DNA of 64,000 nt from assembly GCA_024867545.1 (NCBI GenBank), contig JANFNE010000071.1, positions 1-64,000 on the forward strand. The letters are read 5' to 3'. This document shows positions 10,601-17,907 of the stretch, one piece after another. The stretch's first letter is position 1, and each line of letters opens with the position of its first letter. The notes under the pieces were generated by a model that searched no databases, was not told where the DNA came from, and saw nothing but the letters and a program-made list of their open reading frames with translations. The position numbers and the translations under genes were made by a program. The stretch is from Phytopythium helicoides (taxonomy: Eukaryota > Oomycota > Peronosporomycetes > Pythiales > Pythiaceae).

Positions 10601-10911
10601 TCGTAGAGCACTGACGCGATTTGAGGCAAGCCTTCAATGAATTTCGCGTAGTAGTTTATGCTCCCAAGGAATGACTGGACCCCTTTGAGTGTGGAGGGAA
10701 ATGGTAGGTCGCGTACGGTCTTCGCAATCTTGGGCGTTGCTTGAATGCCTTCTCTGCTCACCCTGTGCGACAGGAAGTCCACCTCTCTTTTGCCGAACAC
10801 GCTTTTGGGTAGGCTCACCGAAATGCCCCAGTATCGTAGACGGTACAACAGCTCATCCAGCTTCTGACAGAGCTCGTCCCACGTCTTTGCACCGTAAGCG
10901 ACGTCGTCAAC
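7681..10911 (-). CDS. pol: Inner element pol: RT end, two RNase H domains, integrase, chromodomain
   Basis: Open from just after the RT stop codon (10912-10914), beginning VDDVAYGAKTWDEL, so both catalytic Asp of the YVDD box are here. A Ty3-type RNase H follows (ELNYPAAEKEILALF), but its first Asp is His (ITHSNEW) and the usual TDH is TRY, so it is probably inactive. A second RNase H follows with intact Asp-Glu-Asp-Asp residues (LTFDGAAK, NVAEYHGLISGL, VVGDSRLAIQQ, REFNAAADHV). The integrase has an HHCC finger (GGHQGILRTYERL...CVDC) and DDE residues in VVSMDF, RHDRDPRF and QQERSG. The chromodomain is near the C-terminus (REYLVKWQGYDDTEWIPVEKL). No stop interrupts this 1,077-codon stretch. 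It is expressed only if the upstream stop is bypassed. Confidence 0.92.
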   Translation of the reverse strand, partial: VDDVAYGAKTWDELCQKLDELLYRLRYWGISVSLPKSVFGKREVDFLSHRVSREGIQATPKIAKTVRDLPFPSTLKGVQSFLGSINYYAKFIEGLPQIASVLYELTEEQVKAQEGLEKAKKAFEMLKEKITSTPLLRHPDRAKPFAIITHSNEWAVSAVIAQDYDGTLFPVRFTGRVLYGAELNYPAAEKEILALFRAVEVYHTLLLGQKLQVYTRYSTLSWLFKSKSLKGRCHQWATMLSPWTMEVIQLQKDVDGLAAILSASITPREHLDEVVHDLVPQKVLQKPAPAVSIEMLEEGYRGWLLTFDGAAKLKSKVGSAGYVLWKVPEWKIVEARGDYLTEDTVTVNVAEYHGLISGLKLALEKGVKELVVVGDSRLAIQQSQGVINCHDPKLTLMLTQVRALLEKFDSAQLIHVKREFNAAADHVTTRVLQSAASLEIRDSMELELLEKLNRLPERLTKPPPPEEVLKKLPQAEEPTDSHAADVFAMQTRSRERMAQELPEGVTEDIDVAVETRWERIRVNQDAEESLRRLKSYLHGNREEFTHRELQELAKAAERFVVDERDVLFYLPATSPKRPRPEQDQPRLVVPQELRNDLLQQYHEDKQGGHQGILRTYERLKKDFYWVGMYADVERYVKECVDCTTAKGVPRNPGPSPGNLLAEEPFQVVSMDFVLPLPRTAKGNTALLLFQDAFSGYVMCKAMSSTTSQDVAEAYEECVFQHFGASSKLRHDRDPRFMSDVFRQFRELLGSQQRSTLAYRPQANGQQERSGQTVVRSIRAYIAEADQSDWDDIVRRLMFCINTSFDSTRKDTPFYLVHGWDARTTVKAMLGKAPRGVDARTAYLWRMKVQREYEYAKAWARDLQKEAKLQRADQQNKLWKALSDKFKEGFGVGDAVWLYIPRVQPGLSKKLAHKWHGPFRIVEKDAEFRYKLRIEGSDYRFYPWVHVSRLKPRLLHESRPKEVLQDVPQLFDFDAALLPEDSWIDEEGGEYEVEKLLDVRMVKRTRNARQTREYLVKWQGYDDTEWIPVEKLNCGRLLYEFDKANRSRARFRSMQSADEFAGTQGDEDERQGDRQRQ

Positions 10912-12054
10912 TTAGCTGCTGCGACCGAGCACCGGCCCCATCTGAGGCGGCGCTGGTCGATTGACTTGGAAGACAGTCGGTTGACTGCCCTCCGCAGCAG
11001 TGATTGCATCCTCCGAGTCACTCTGCAGTACATTCTGGTTCAGCCGGTAGTATTCGAGCACTTCTGGATCGACTTGAGCCTCCAGTTCAGGCGGTAACCT
11101 TACAAAACCCCACAGGCAGTTGTCCAACACGCGCTGGTACACGAGCGGAGCGTTCTTGAGGCCGAATGGCATCCGCGTCCACTGGAAGTGGCCGAGGGGG
11201 CAAATGAATGCCGATATCTTCCTCGCACGGTCGGTCAGCGGCACGGCCCAGAAGCCGCTAGCCATATCAAGGCTGACCAGCCACATAACAGCCTCAAAGT
11301 TGTCCAGCAAGTCGTCGATCAGTGGCATCGGGTAGAGGTCCAGCTCCAGGAGTTGATTCACCAGCCGGTAGTCTATGCAGAGTCGGATGTCCTTGCCGTT
11401 CTTCTTGAGCACGATGACGATGGGGGAGGCCCACTGGGAGTCGGAGAACTCAATCAATCCGCTCTCCAGTAGCTTCTTCAGCAGCTCGTACACCTTGCGT
11501 AGAAACTGTGGCGGTACTCGTCGTGCACGCTGAGCAATTGGTTTCGCCCCGCGCACATCGAGGTCGCATGTCACGCCCCGAGCCGGTGGTGGCAACGCAT
11601 TACCTTCTCCAAGGAAGGCACACTTGTGTCGTCGCAGGATCTCTCGGACTTTGTCTTCTTGCTCAGGGGACGTCTCCCCCGGCGTACCAACATCAGCCGT
11701 TTCGATGTCCGCAGACGGTGCCAGGTCGGGTAGATCCGGCAGCGTTGCCAACTGATCACGTAGCTCGTGCAGTAGTATTGCGTCCTCTCCTTCACGTAGA
11801 AATACCGTCGGTGCTTCTGCAGGTTGGTCTGCTTCAGCTCTCATCACACGCACCAGATTCGCTTCTAGAACACCACTTGGACTGCTTTCACCACCTTCTG
11901 CAGGGCCTTCTAGCTCAGACTCTACTGTGGAGTCCGATGTTTCACCGCATGGCGACTCCGGAGATTCGACCGCTTTGGTAGTGCCCACAAACGCAGACAT
12001 TTCATTCCCGTGACGTGCCCTGACACATCTGCTGTCTTGCTGAGTCTTCGTAAT
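10912..12054 (-). pseudogene. pol: Inner element reverse transcriptase, N-terminal part, ends in stop at YVDD
   Basis: RT fingers and palm are clear: ARRVPPQFLRKVYELLKKL, SGLIEFSDSQWASPIVIVLK, RLCIDYRLVNQ, LVSLDMASGFWAVPL and MPFGLKNAPLVYQRV. A long insert (about 11,000-11,110) precedes the catalytic box. The TAA at 10912-10914 falls where the Tyr of YVDD is expected, one base from TAC or TAT, and the same frame continues with VDD. The frame is open upstream to 12055 and is -1 relative to the protease ORF. I find no slippery heptamer in the overlap, so that shift is probably a small indel. Confidence 0.85.
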
Positions 12055-13172
12055 TCATTTGACCTCAGCAGAATGCGTTCCGGTGTGAATCTGACAGGCT
12101 CTGGCCACTCTGGCTCTGCAGGCACTGCATTCCACCGACGCTCTAGGAACTCGGGTGACGGCGTGTTCTCGTACACAAGTTGGCTCCATTCTCGATACCT
12201 CATCGACTCGGGACGCATGAAGCGTCCAGCTGTGCGGGGTAAATGACCCTTCTCCACGACTGCTGCAATTGACACATACCTTGGCAGATACACTGTCTTC
12301 TCCAGGGAGATATTAGCAATCCGGATCACAGCAGGTCGTTGTCTCGACTTCCAGCCCACTTGCGTCACCCAGTCATCGCCTCTTGCCACCCACAGTTGAG
12401 CACCTTCTGCAACTCGCTTCTGCAGCTGGGAGATCACCGAGACGATCTTGATCTCGCCCGGCGCGAGCCAGGTTGACTCGCCTGCCTCCACAGTCTGCTC
12501 GTAGCCTGATGTCTCTTGCCTTGGTCCACCAACGAGTAGGATTCGCTCTTCATCCGGCAATTCCACAGCACCTTCTCGCACACTCAGCCGTATTCCCGCC
12601 GCGTACATGAAGTTCATTCCCAGCAAACAGTTCACTCCTTCACCGATGTTGCCCACCCAGACGTTCATCACATACACCACCTTCAGCCCTAGCGTTATCT
12701 TCACCCTTGCTCTCGCCGTTATTTTCGTCTTCGTTCCTCCGATGCCGTTCACCGTCAATTGACTGTCGAACTTGAGCTTGAGCCGGGACCTGCGTGCAAA
12801 GTCCAGGCTTACAATGCTTGTTGTCGCCCCGGTGTCCAACATGATCAGGGTAGGTTCGTCACTCACTGAACCTCGGACCATCGCCGTCATGTGGTGATTG
12901 TCGTCAGATTCATGGTGTTCCCACCATCCCATGCGTTGACCAGGTAGAAGTTCGAACTCCGGAAGTTCAGATTGCTCTTCAGGAGTAGCCATGTGACAGG
13001 CTGCTGTGGAGGGATTTCGCGTGCTGATCTCAGATGCATGGTCCATGTTGATCTTACTGTAGCCGGTTGAGGCCGTGATCTTGGGACCGACATATGCAAA
13101 CGCGCGCATCACTAGGGGATTCCGCTTGACACGCACCAGACCCCTTCGATCTGGCGAGCGCCCTAGTTTAAC
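11922..13172 (-). CDS. pro: Inner element retroviral-type aspartic protease region
   Basis: In the -1 frame relative to Gag, entered at about 13172-13166. The retropepsin active site is LIMLDTGATTSIVSLDFARR, and the second conserved segment is GVNCLLGMNFM. The segments after the protease (SVISQLQKRVAEGAQLWV, NISLEKTVYLPRYVSIA) are typical of the stretch that links protease to RT. The ORF ends at 11922, overlapping the RT frame by about 130 bp. Confidence 0.88.
   Translation of the reverse strand, partial: VKLGRSPDRRGLVRVKRNPLVMRAFAYVGPKITASTGYSKINMDHASEISTRNPSTAACHMATPEEQSELPEFELLPGQRMGWWEHHESDDNHHMTAMVRGSVSDEPTLIMLDTGATTSIVSLDFARRSRLKLKFDSQLTVNGIGGTKTKITARARVKITLGLKVVYVMNVWVGNIGEGVNCLLGMNFMYAAGIRLSVREGAVELPDEERILLVGGPRQETSGYEQTVEAGESTWLAPGEIKIVSVISQLQKRVAEGAQLWVARGDDWVTQVGWKSRQRPAVIRIANISLEKTVYLPRYVSIAAVVEKGHLPRTAGRFMRPESMRYREWSQLVYENTPSPEFLERRWNAVPAEPEWPEPVRFTPERILLRSNELRRLSKTADVSGHVTGMKCLRLWALPKRSNLRSRHAVKHRTPQ
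13136..13172 (-). promoter_or_regulatory. Candidate -1 frameshift site, inner Gag to protease
   Basis: On the minus strand the last Gag codons are CCG TTA AAC TAG. G TTA AAC (13166-13172) is a known functional variant of the -1 slippery heptamer, the stop follows at once, and the protease frame is exactly -1 and open. A 5-bp stem (CCAGA/TCTGG, 13136-13154) with possible extension lies about 11 nt downstream. The downstream structure is weaker than in the outer element. Confidence 0.55.
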
Positions 13173-16100
13173 GGTGACGGGTTGACGCGCGGGGGCGTCG
13201 TTGGCTTGGTTGAGCTTGGGTTCGACGGAGCAGGCTTCGGTGCTGCTGCAGACGCAGCCACAGCTTGAATTGCAGTGACAATATCCTTGAACATCGGGCA
13301 GCCTCCAGTGTGAGTATTCCCGCAGACAATGCACGGGAGGGGCTTCCTGAAGCAGCGGTCACTTGGGTGACCGCGCTCACCACAGTACTCGCACAGCAGG
13401 TCGTTCCAGCATGCTTCTGCAGAATGGCCCAGACGTTTGCACTTTGCACAGGCAACTCTTGACGGCGACTGCGCCCCTGGCGGTGGTTGGCTCCTTGGGT
13501 AGCGGTTCCCTTGGTTGTTGAACCCGGTTGGCTGATGTAACGAGTTCCTTGGTCCTTGAGTAGACACAGGAGCGGCGTATACCTGCTCCTCGGACTCTTC
13601 TTCCTCGAGAGCTGAATCGTACTCTCCATAGTCGTCGCGCGACTCTTCAGCCCAGTAGGCTCGATTTGGGTTGCTTTCCTTGGGGCGAAACCGTCCGGGG
13701 ACGAGCTCTTGTTTCTTGAACTGCACTGACTCGGGTGTCTCGCTTCTGTAGAGCCTTTCGTCCGGTTCGTCTGTGCCGTTGGTGACTTCGTGGTACATCT
13801 TGAGCGTCTCCTCAAACTCGTCCATTGAATAGAACGATCTGCCAGCCAGATTAAACTTCAGAGCCTTGTCAGTGATCTTCTGCAGGAACTTCTTCTTGAT
13901 GTGCTTCTGACGGCCCTTGGCTGTAGTCGTGTCCACTTGAGCTCTTGATGCAGCGGCATTGAGTTTCCACAGGAAGTGCAGCGGTTTGATGCCTCGTTGA
14001 GGTGTCATCGCGAGGTACTCCTCCATAGCCGTGTCCGACGCTGTGCAGAACTGATCATAAAACTTCCTTGACAACATCTTCCATGTCTGCTTGTCGGTTG
14101 GAGCGAGCTGTCGGTACCACGCGTGAGCGCTTCCTTCCAGCCACATCGGCAGGTATTTGCACCTCTCATCAGGCTTCCACATGCATGCGTCCGCTGTGTA
14201 GGTGAATTCGTTCCACCACCGCTTGCGAGCGTCCAGCGGCCCATCTCCCTTGAAGTACGTGATGGAGCTGAATGGCATCATCATCCGAAACCCGACGGTT
14301 TGAGCCGTGGTGCTTTGTGCAGCCGCTGGTTGGCTCGAGGCGCCAGAAGGACTTCCTTCTGCAGGCAGTTCTGCTCCATTGCTTCCTCGAGAAGGTTCTC
14401 TTCCGCCTCCAAACCCACTCGAAGACCCGCTGGGTCCGTTGCCGCCTCCGGGGTCCCCACTTGAAGTTGGGTGCCACGGTGGGACACTCCCGCGATATCC
14501 GAAGGGAACGGAGGTCGACTGGAAATTCTGAGCCGGGGCGGCCGACGTAGCTGACACACTGCCGAACGGTCTCGATACGAACGCCGAAGTCACAGGCGGG
14601 CCGGACATAGACGCGACGGAGCTTGATACAGCGGGCATCGGGGTAGCCGCGCGAGTGCCAAAGGGCGCCGACGTGAACACGCTGGTCGAGTACGCGACGT
14701 GCGGTAGCGCGGCGGCGGTAGTACTGGCGGGCGGAGGAGTCGTCGAGGGCGGCGTTGTCGACAGAGCTAACTGTACGCTCGCTTGCTGCTGACGCAGTCT
14801 CTCCAACTCTTGCTCCACACGCTTGGCTTGCGCGTCGCGACGCTGCTGATCCGCTTCGCGCTGGCGGCGTTCGCTCTCCTGCTGCAGACGTAACTGCTCT
14901 TGCTGTTGCTGAAACTGCAGCTGTTGTTGACGCAGTTGTTGTTGCATCTGCTGCTGTAGCTGTTGCTTGAGGAGCTCTTCACGTTCCACGCGGATTTTCT
15001 CGGCCGCACGCAGGGTTGCTTGGTGTTTTTCCTCTGCGCGTTCGGTGAACTCTTTGTAGCCAGTAGTCGTCATCCGCTTGAACTCTTCCCGCATGTGAGT
15101 CTTCTCGGCTTCGTGCCGTTGTTCAGCCTGCTGCGCTTGTTGTTGCAGCTCACTCTGGTGCTGACGGACTTGTGCGCTCCACGCTTGGTGATCTTGAGTG
15201 CTGGCCAGTTGTAGCTTCGAAACTTCCTCTTGCAGTCTCTGTTGCTGCTGGACGAACCGTTGCCTCTCCTGCTCCGCTTGCAGACGCTGCTGCTCTAGAG
15301 CCAATTGGCTCTGCAGCTGCATTTCGGCGATTTGTCGCTGGAGAGCTTGAATTTGCCGGGCCTCTTGACTGACAGTGTCCACACCAGATGGTGCAGACTG
15401 AAACTCGACTCCGTGAGGAGGAGTAACTGCTCTCGGTGGGGTTTCTGGCACGGCTGGCAGTGTGGCTGCTTCTACAGGTGCATCATAGTGCTTCTCGGTG
15501 AGGGTCAACGTATCTGGTGTGTACTGAGGTGTCGCTGGTGTCATGACGGCTTGTGCCATCATTACCGCAGGGCCTAGAACAGCTCCTGTAGATGCGAAAC
15601 CGCTTCCACTTGCTTCCTCAGGCATCTCGTGATCCCATGACACTGGAGACTGGAACGGACTCTCGGATGACGCGTTTGAGCCGAATCCCGCTGGCAACGA
15701 CATGTCGGAGCCGGGTCCAAAAGGCCTGGAGGGGCGTCTCTTCCTGGGAATGACGTTCCCCGAGTCCGTCGAGTCGCTTCCGGCTCGCCGCTCACTCACA
15801 GTGCGGACGCGCAGAATCAGGTCGTTGGTCAGGAACTCCTTGGCACCTTCGATCATGAGCACGTCTCCTTCGCTGTCGACCTCGAGCATCTCTACGTCGG
15901 GTATGTCCTCCACGTGGACGAACGGTTGTTCGACCGACGACATGGTGCAGGTTACATCTTCGATGACCCACCTCCAGATCTTCATCATCGGTTCCATGGC
16001 CGCGAGCAAGTCTTGAACCTCGCCGCGAACCGCTTCCACAGGGACATCTCGAGTCTCTTGGTGCGAAAACCACTCCGGTGCCACGTTGAAGAACTCGTAA

Positions 16101-16528
16101 CCAGCTTCCTCCAGAGCCGTCTGCAGCACGACGAGCACTTCGGGTGCAGAGAGCGCACCCAGAGGTACGTTGAACGCGCGCAGGTCGGACGGCACGGGGA
16201 GGCACACGTGGCGGATGCGAAGCATAGCGAGCCAAGACGCCCCAGGCGATCGCTCTACGCGCTCGCGCAGGTAGTGGTTGAGCCGAACAGTTGCAGCGAC
16301 CCATTCCGTGATGCGTTCTCGGCGGACTTGCGAGTACACGGGGTCTCGTGGGTAGTTTAGCCCACGGTTGCGGCCTTGCCATAGCATCTTGAGGTATTCC
16401 ACGTACTCGACGACGTCGGTGTCCAGCAGGCTTCTGACTGGGACGTCTTGCAGCAGTAGCTGATGTACGGCGGGCGGCTCCTGACGAGCCATCCAAGGCC
16501 ATTGAGCAACTTGAGGTTGTGAGTCCAT
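13163..16528 (-). CDS. gag: Inner element Gag, large, with coiled coil and zinc knuckles
   Basis: 1,121 codons from the ATG at 16528, but the frame is open upstream to about 16774, and the likely authentic start is at 16911 in another frame. Residues 1-330 are an N-terminal region without recognised fold. Residues about 380-600 are a Gln-rich coiled coil. A Ser/Pro/Gly-rich linker precedes the capsid-like domain at about 760-930 (FKGDGPLDARKRWWNEF, MWLEGSAHAWYRQL, WKMLSRKFYDQF). Then come three cysteine motifs: CAKCKRLGHSAEAC, CEYCGERGHPSDRC and CIVCGNTHTGGC. It ends in a frameshift site at 13166-13172. The size is well above the usual 300-500 aa of Ty3/Gypsy Gag, mostly from the N-terminal region and coiled coil. 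Confidence 0.88.
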   Translation of the reverse strand: MDSQPQVAQWPWMARQEPPAVHQLLLQDVPVRSLLDTDVVEYVEYLKMLWQGRNRGLNYPRDPVYSQVRRERITEWVAATVRLNHYLRERVERSPGASWLAMLRIRHVCLPVPSDLRAFNVPLGALSAPEVLVVLQTALEEAGYEFFNVAPEWFSHQETRDVPVEAVRGEVQDLLAAMEPMMKIWRWVIEDVTCTMSSVEQPFVHVEDIPDVEMLEVDSEGDVLMIEGAKEFLTNDLILRVRTVSERRAGSDSTDSGNVIPRKRRPSRPFGPGSDMSLPAGFGSNASSESPFQSPVSWDHEMPEEASGSGFASTGAVLGPAVMMAQAVMTPATPQYTPDTLTLTEKHYDAPVEAATLPAVPETPPRAVTPPHGVEFQSAPSGVDTVSQEARQIQALQRQIAEMQLQSQLALEQQRLQAEQERQRFVQQQQRLQEEVSKLQLASTQDHQAWSAQVRQHQSELQQQAQQAEQRHEAEKTHMREEFKRMTTTGYKEFTERAEEKHQATLRAAEKIRVEREELLKQQLQQQMQQQLRQQQLQFQQQQEQLRLQQESERRQREADQQRRDAQAKRVEQELERLRQQQASVQLALSTTPPSTTPPPASTTAAALPHVAYSTSVFTSAPFGTRAATPMPAVSSSVASMSGPPVTSAFVSRPFGSVSATSAAPAQNFQSTSVPFGYRGSVPPWHPTSSGDPGGGNGPSGSSSGFGGGREPSRGSNGAELPAEGSPSGASSQPAAAQSTTAQTVGFRMMMPFSSITYFKGDGPLDARKRWWNEFTYTADACMWKPDERCKYLPMWLEGSAHAWYRQLAPTDKQTWKMLSRKFYDQFCTASDTAMEEYLAMTPQRGIKPLHFLWKLNAAASRAQVDTTTAKGRQKHIKKKFLQKITDKALKFNLAGRSFYSMDEFEETLKMYHEVTNGTDEPDERLYRSETPESVQFKKQELVPGRFRPKESNPNRAYWAEESRDDYGEYDSALEEEESEEQVYAAPVSTQGPRNSLHQPTGFNNQGNRYPRSQPPPGAQSPSRVACAKCKRLGHSAEACWNDLLCEYCGERGHPSDRCFRKPLPCIVCGNTHTGGCPMFKDIVTAIQAVAASAAAPKPAPSNPSSTKPTTPPRVNPSPLN

Positions 16529-16739
16529 CGCGTGTGCGACTGCTCGAGCGTAGGTAGCTGACGCGAACTCCGCAGCGCGATCGCCGACGAGATACTCAGT
16601 CGAGGATGACTCAGCGCCGACTAGCGCGAGATCCGACGCCCGTTGGGCATCACGGTAGACATCTGCAGGGGTAACTTCAACTTGAACAGCGCCTTGCTGT
16701 GTCGGGAGACCATCGACAGGCCCCAGAACGGAGCCCAGA

Positions 16740-16911
16740 GCTTCTCTCGAGGAACACGATTGCTTGGACTTTCACTTCTCTTGATGCTCTTCTTCTTGTC
16801 GCGCTTCCTCTTGGCGACTTCGATCTTCTCTTCTTGAGCAGCAGGTGCACCAGATGCACTCTGCTGGTCGCTTGGTGATTCCTCACGCACATTAACTCCC
16901 GATCCGGGCAT
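16740..16911 (-). pseudogene. gag: Displaced N-terminus of inner Gag (frameshifted)
   Basis: An ATG at 16911, inside the primer-binding site, opens MPGSGVNVREESPSDQQSA and then a Lys/Arg-rich segment (VAKRKRDKKKSIKRSES). Past about 16750 this frame becomes unlike protein and stops at 16621. The Gag frame upstream of 16528 reads smoothly from about 16745 (REALGSVLGPVDGL, then DVYRDAQRASDLALVG). One small indel near 16745-16775 therefore separates the start from the rest of Gag. Confidence 0.6.
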
Positions 16912-16919
16912 GCGCACCA
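16902..16919 (-). other. Candidate primer-binding site of inner element
   Basis: On the minus strand, two bases (GC) after the LTR end CATCACA, the sequence reads TGGTGCGCATGCCCGGAT, which begins with the complement of a tRNA CCA end. This placement confirms that the element is minus-oriented. Confidence 0.65.
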
Positions 16920-16921
16920 GC

Positions 16922-17903
16922 TGTGATGATGCGGCGCCCTCCATGACGGGTCGATAGGCGGATTTAGGGGAGTAGTCTCACCCTTGGGCGAGTAATCTCA
17001 GCCCTCCGCAGCGAGCTTCGGTCTTGATCTCCCTGGAGAGACGCTTGACTTGGGCCCGCTTGGTCAGTACCGGAGCGTTGTGATCCCCGTTGGCTCCGTC
17101 CGGGGGACCAGGAGTTCTAAACGCGCGCGTAGGAGCCGACGACCAGGCAGGCGACGGCGCTTCCTCTCTCTTCTCCTGAACAAACAAACGATATTAGTAC
17201 ACACAATGGGCTCCGCTAACCTTTTCAGGCTAGGGAACCCGTCGGCAGATGAGTAATGACGCTGTGGGGCTCTGCTAGACCCCACAGCCGAAAACGCGGA
17301 TGAACTTAGCCGAGGAGGCTCCGCGGGGACCTTCCTCAGACAGAATATGAAGTCGGACACCAATGCCAGACGTGTCGCCACACTCAAAGCGACCGTCCAG
17401 CACTGGGCCGAGAAATATGGAACCAACCAGTAATGTACACGCCACTGCGCGACTTACCGATCGGGTGTTGGCCTTGGAGCGACGCGCGGTTGACCTCCTC
17501 AAGCCCCAAAGAGGTTTCCCTCCCTGGAGAGCTTGTTCTTCCTTGCGCGCGATAGAGGGAGAAAGCGGAAGTCTGTATTGAAAGTCTTACTGTCTCTGCT
17601 ACCTCTACTTTTTTATCTTTGCAGTTCTGGTGATAGAGGTCTGATAACGAACCCACGGGAAGCCAGTCAAGGAGGCCAGCCCGTCTTTGTTGAGCGGTGT
17701 GGCCCACACCAACTCTTCCCTGATCCCCAAAAAGGGAACAGGGGTACCTCTCCAGGGGTACTTCCCCGGGAGAGGTCTAAGGAGCTATATTTTATCCTAG
17801 AGAATGACTTCAATACTGAGGCCAAGTGTGCGCGCGTCTCAAGGACGCTGAGGCCCCTCTGCAGGAGTGAATGCTCGGGCTGATTCTGCAGCGCTTCATC
17901 ACA
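16922..17903 (-). repeat. LTR of inner element (5' LTR in its own orientation)
   Basis: 982 bp, identical to 3587-4568 as far as I can read by eye. It begins TGTGATGA and ends TCATCACA. Confidence 0.95.
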
Positions 17904-17907
17904 ACTT
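17904..17907. repeat. Second copy of ACTT target duplication
   Basis: Matches 3583-3586. The next base, C17908, completes the Phe codon (TTC) of the outer element's YFDD box. Confidence 0.9.

Larger units (their letters stand above)
3587..17903 (-). mobile_element. Inner Ty3/Gypsy element, dual RNase H plus chromodomain (Chronos-like)
   Basis: 14,317 bp, bounded by 982-bp LTRs (3587-4568, 16922-17903) in which I find no difference, and by ACTT duplications. The LTR ends TGTGATGA/TCATCACA are 8-bp inverted repeats. Genes run on the minus strand: Gag, protease, RT, RNase H, second RNase H, integrase, chromodomain. A second RNase H of plant type together with a chromodomain is the architecture described for the oomycete Chronos group; assignment to it is by architecture, not by tree. 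Identical LTRs imply very recent insertion, yet the minus-strand genes carry a Gag frameshift, a protease/RT shift and an RT stop. The plus-strand interior holds an extra 876-codon ORF. Confidence 0.93.

Noticed and set aside
11922..12054. Programmed frameshift between protease and RT of the inner element
   Set aside because: No X XXY YYZ heptamer in the 130-bp overlap; a small indel explains the frame change better.
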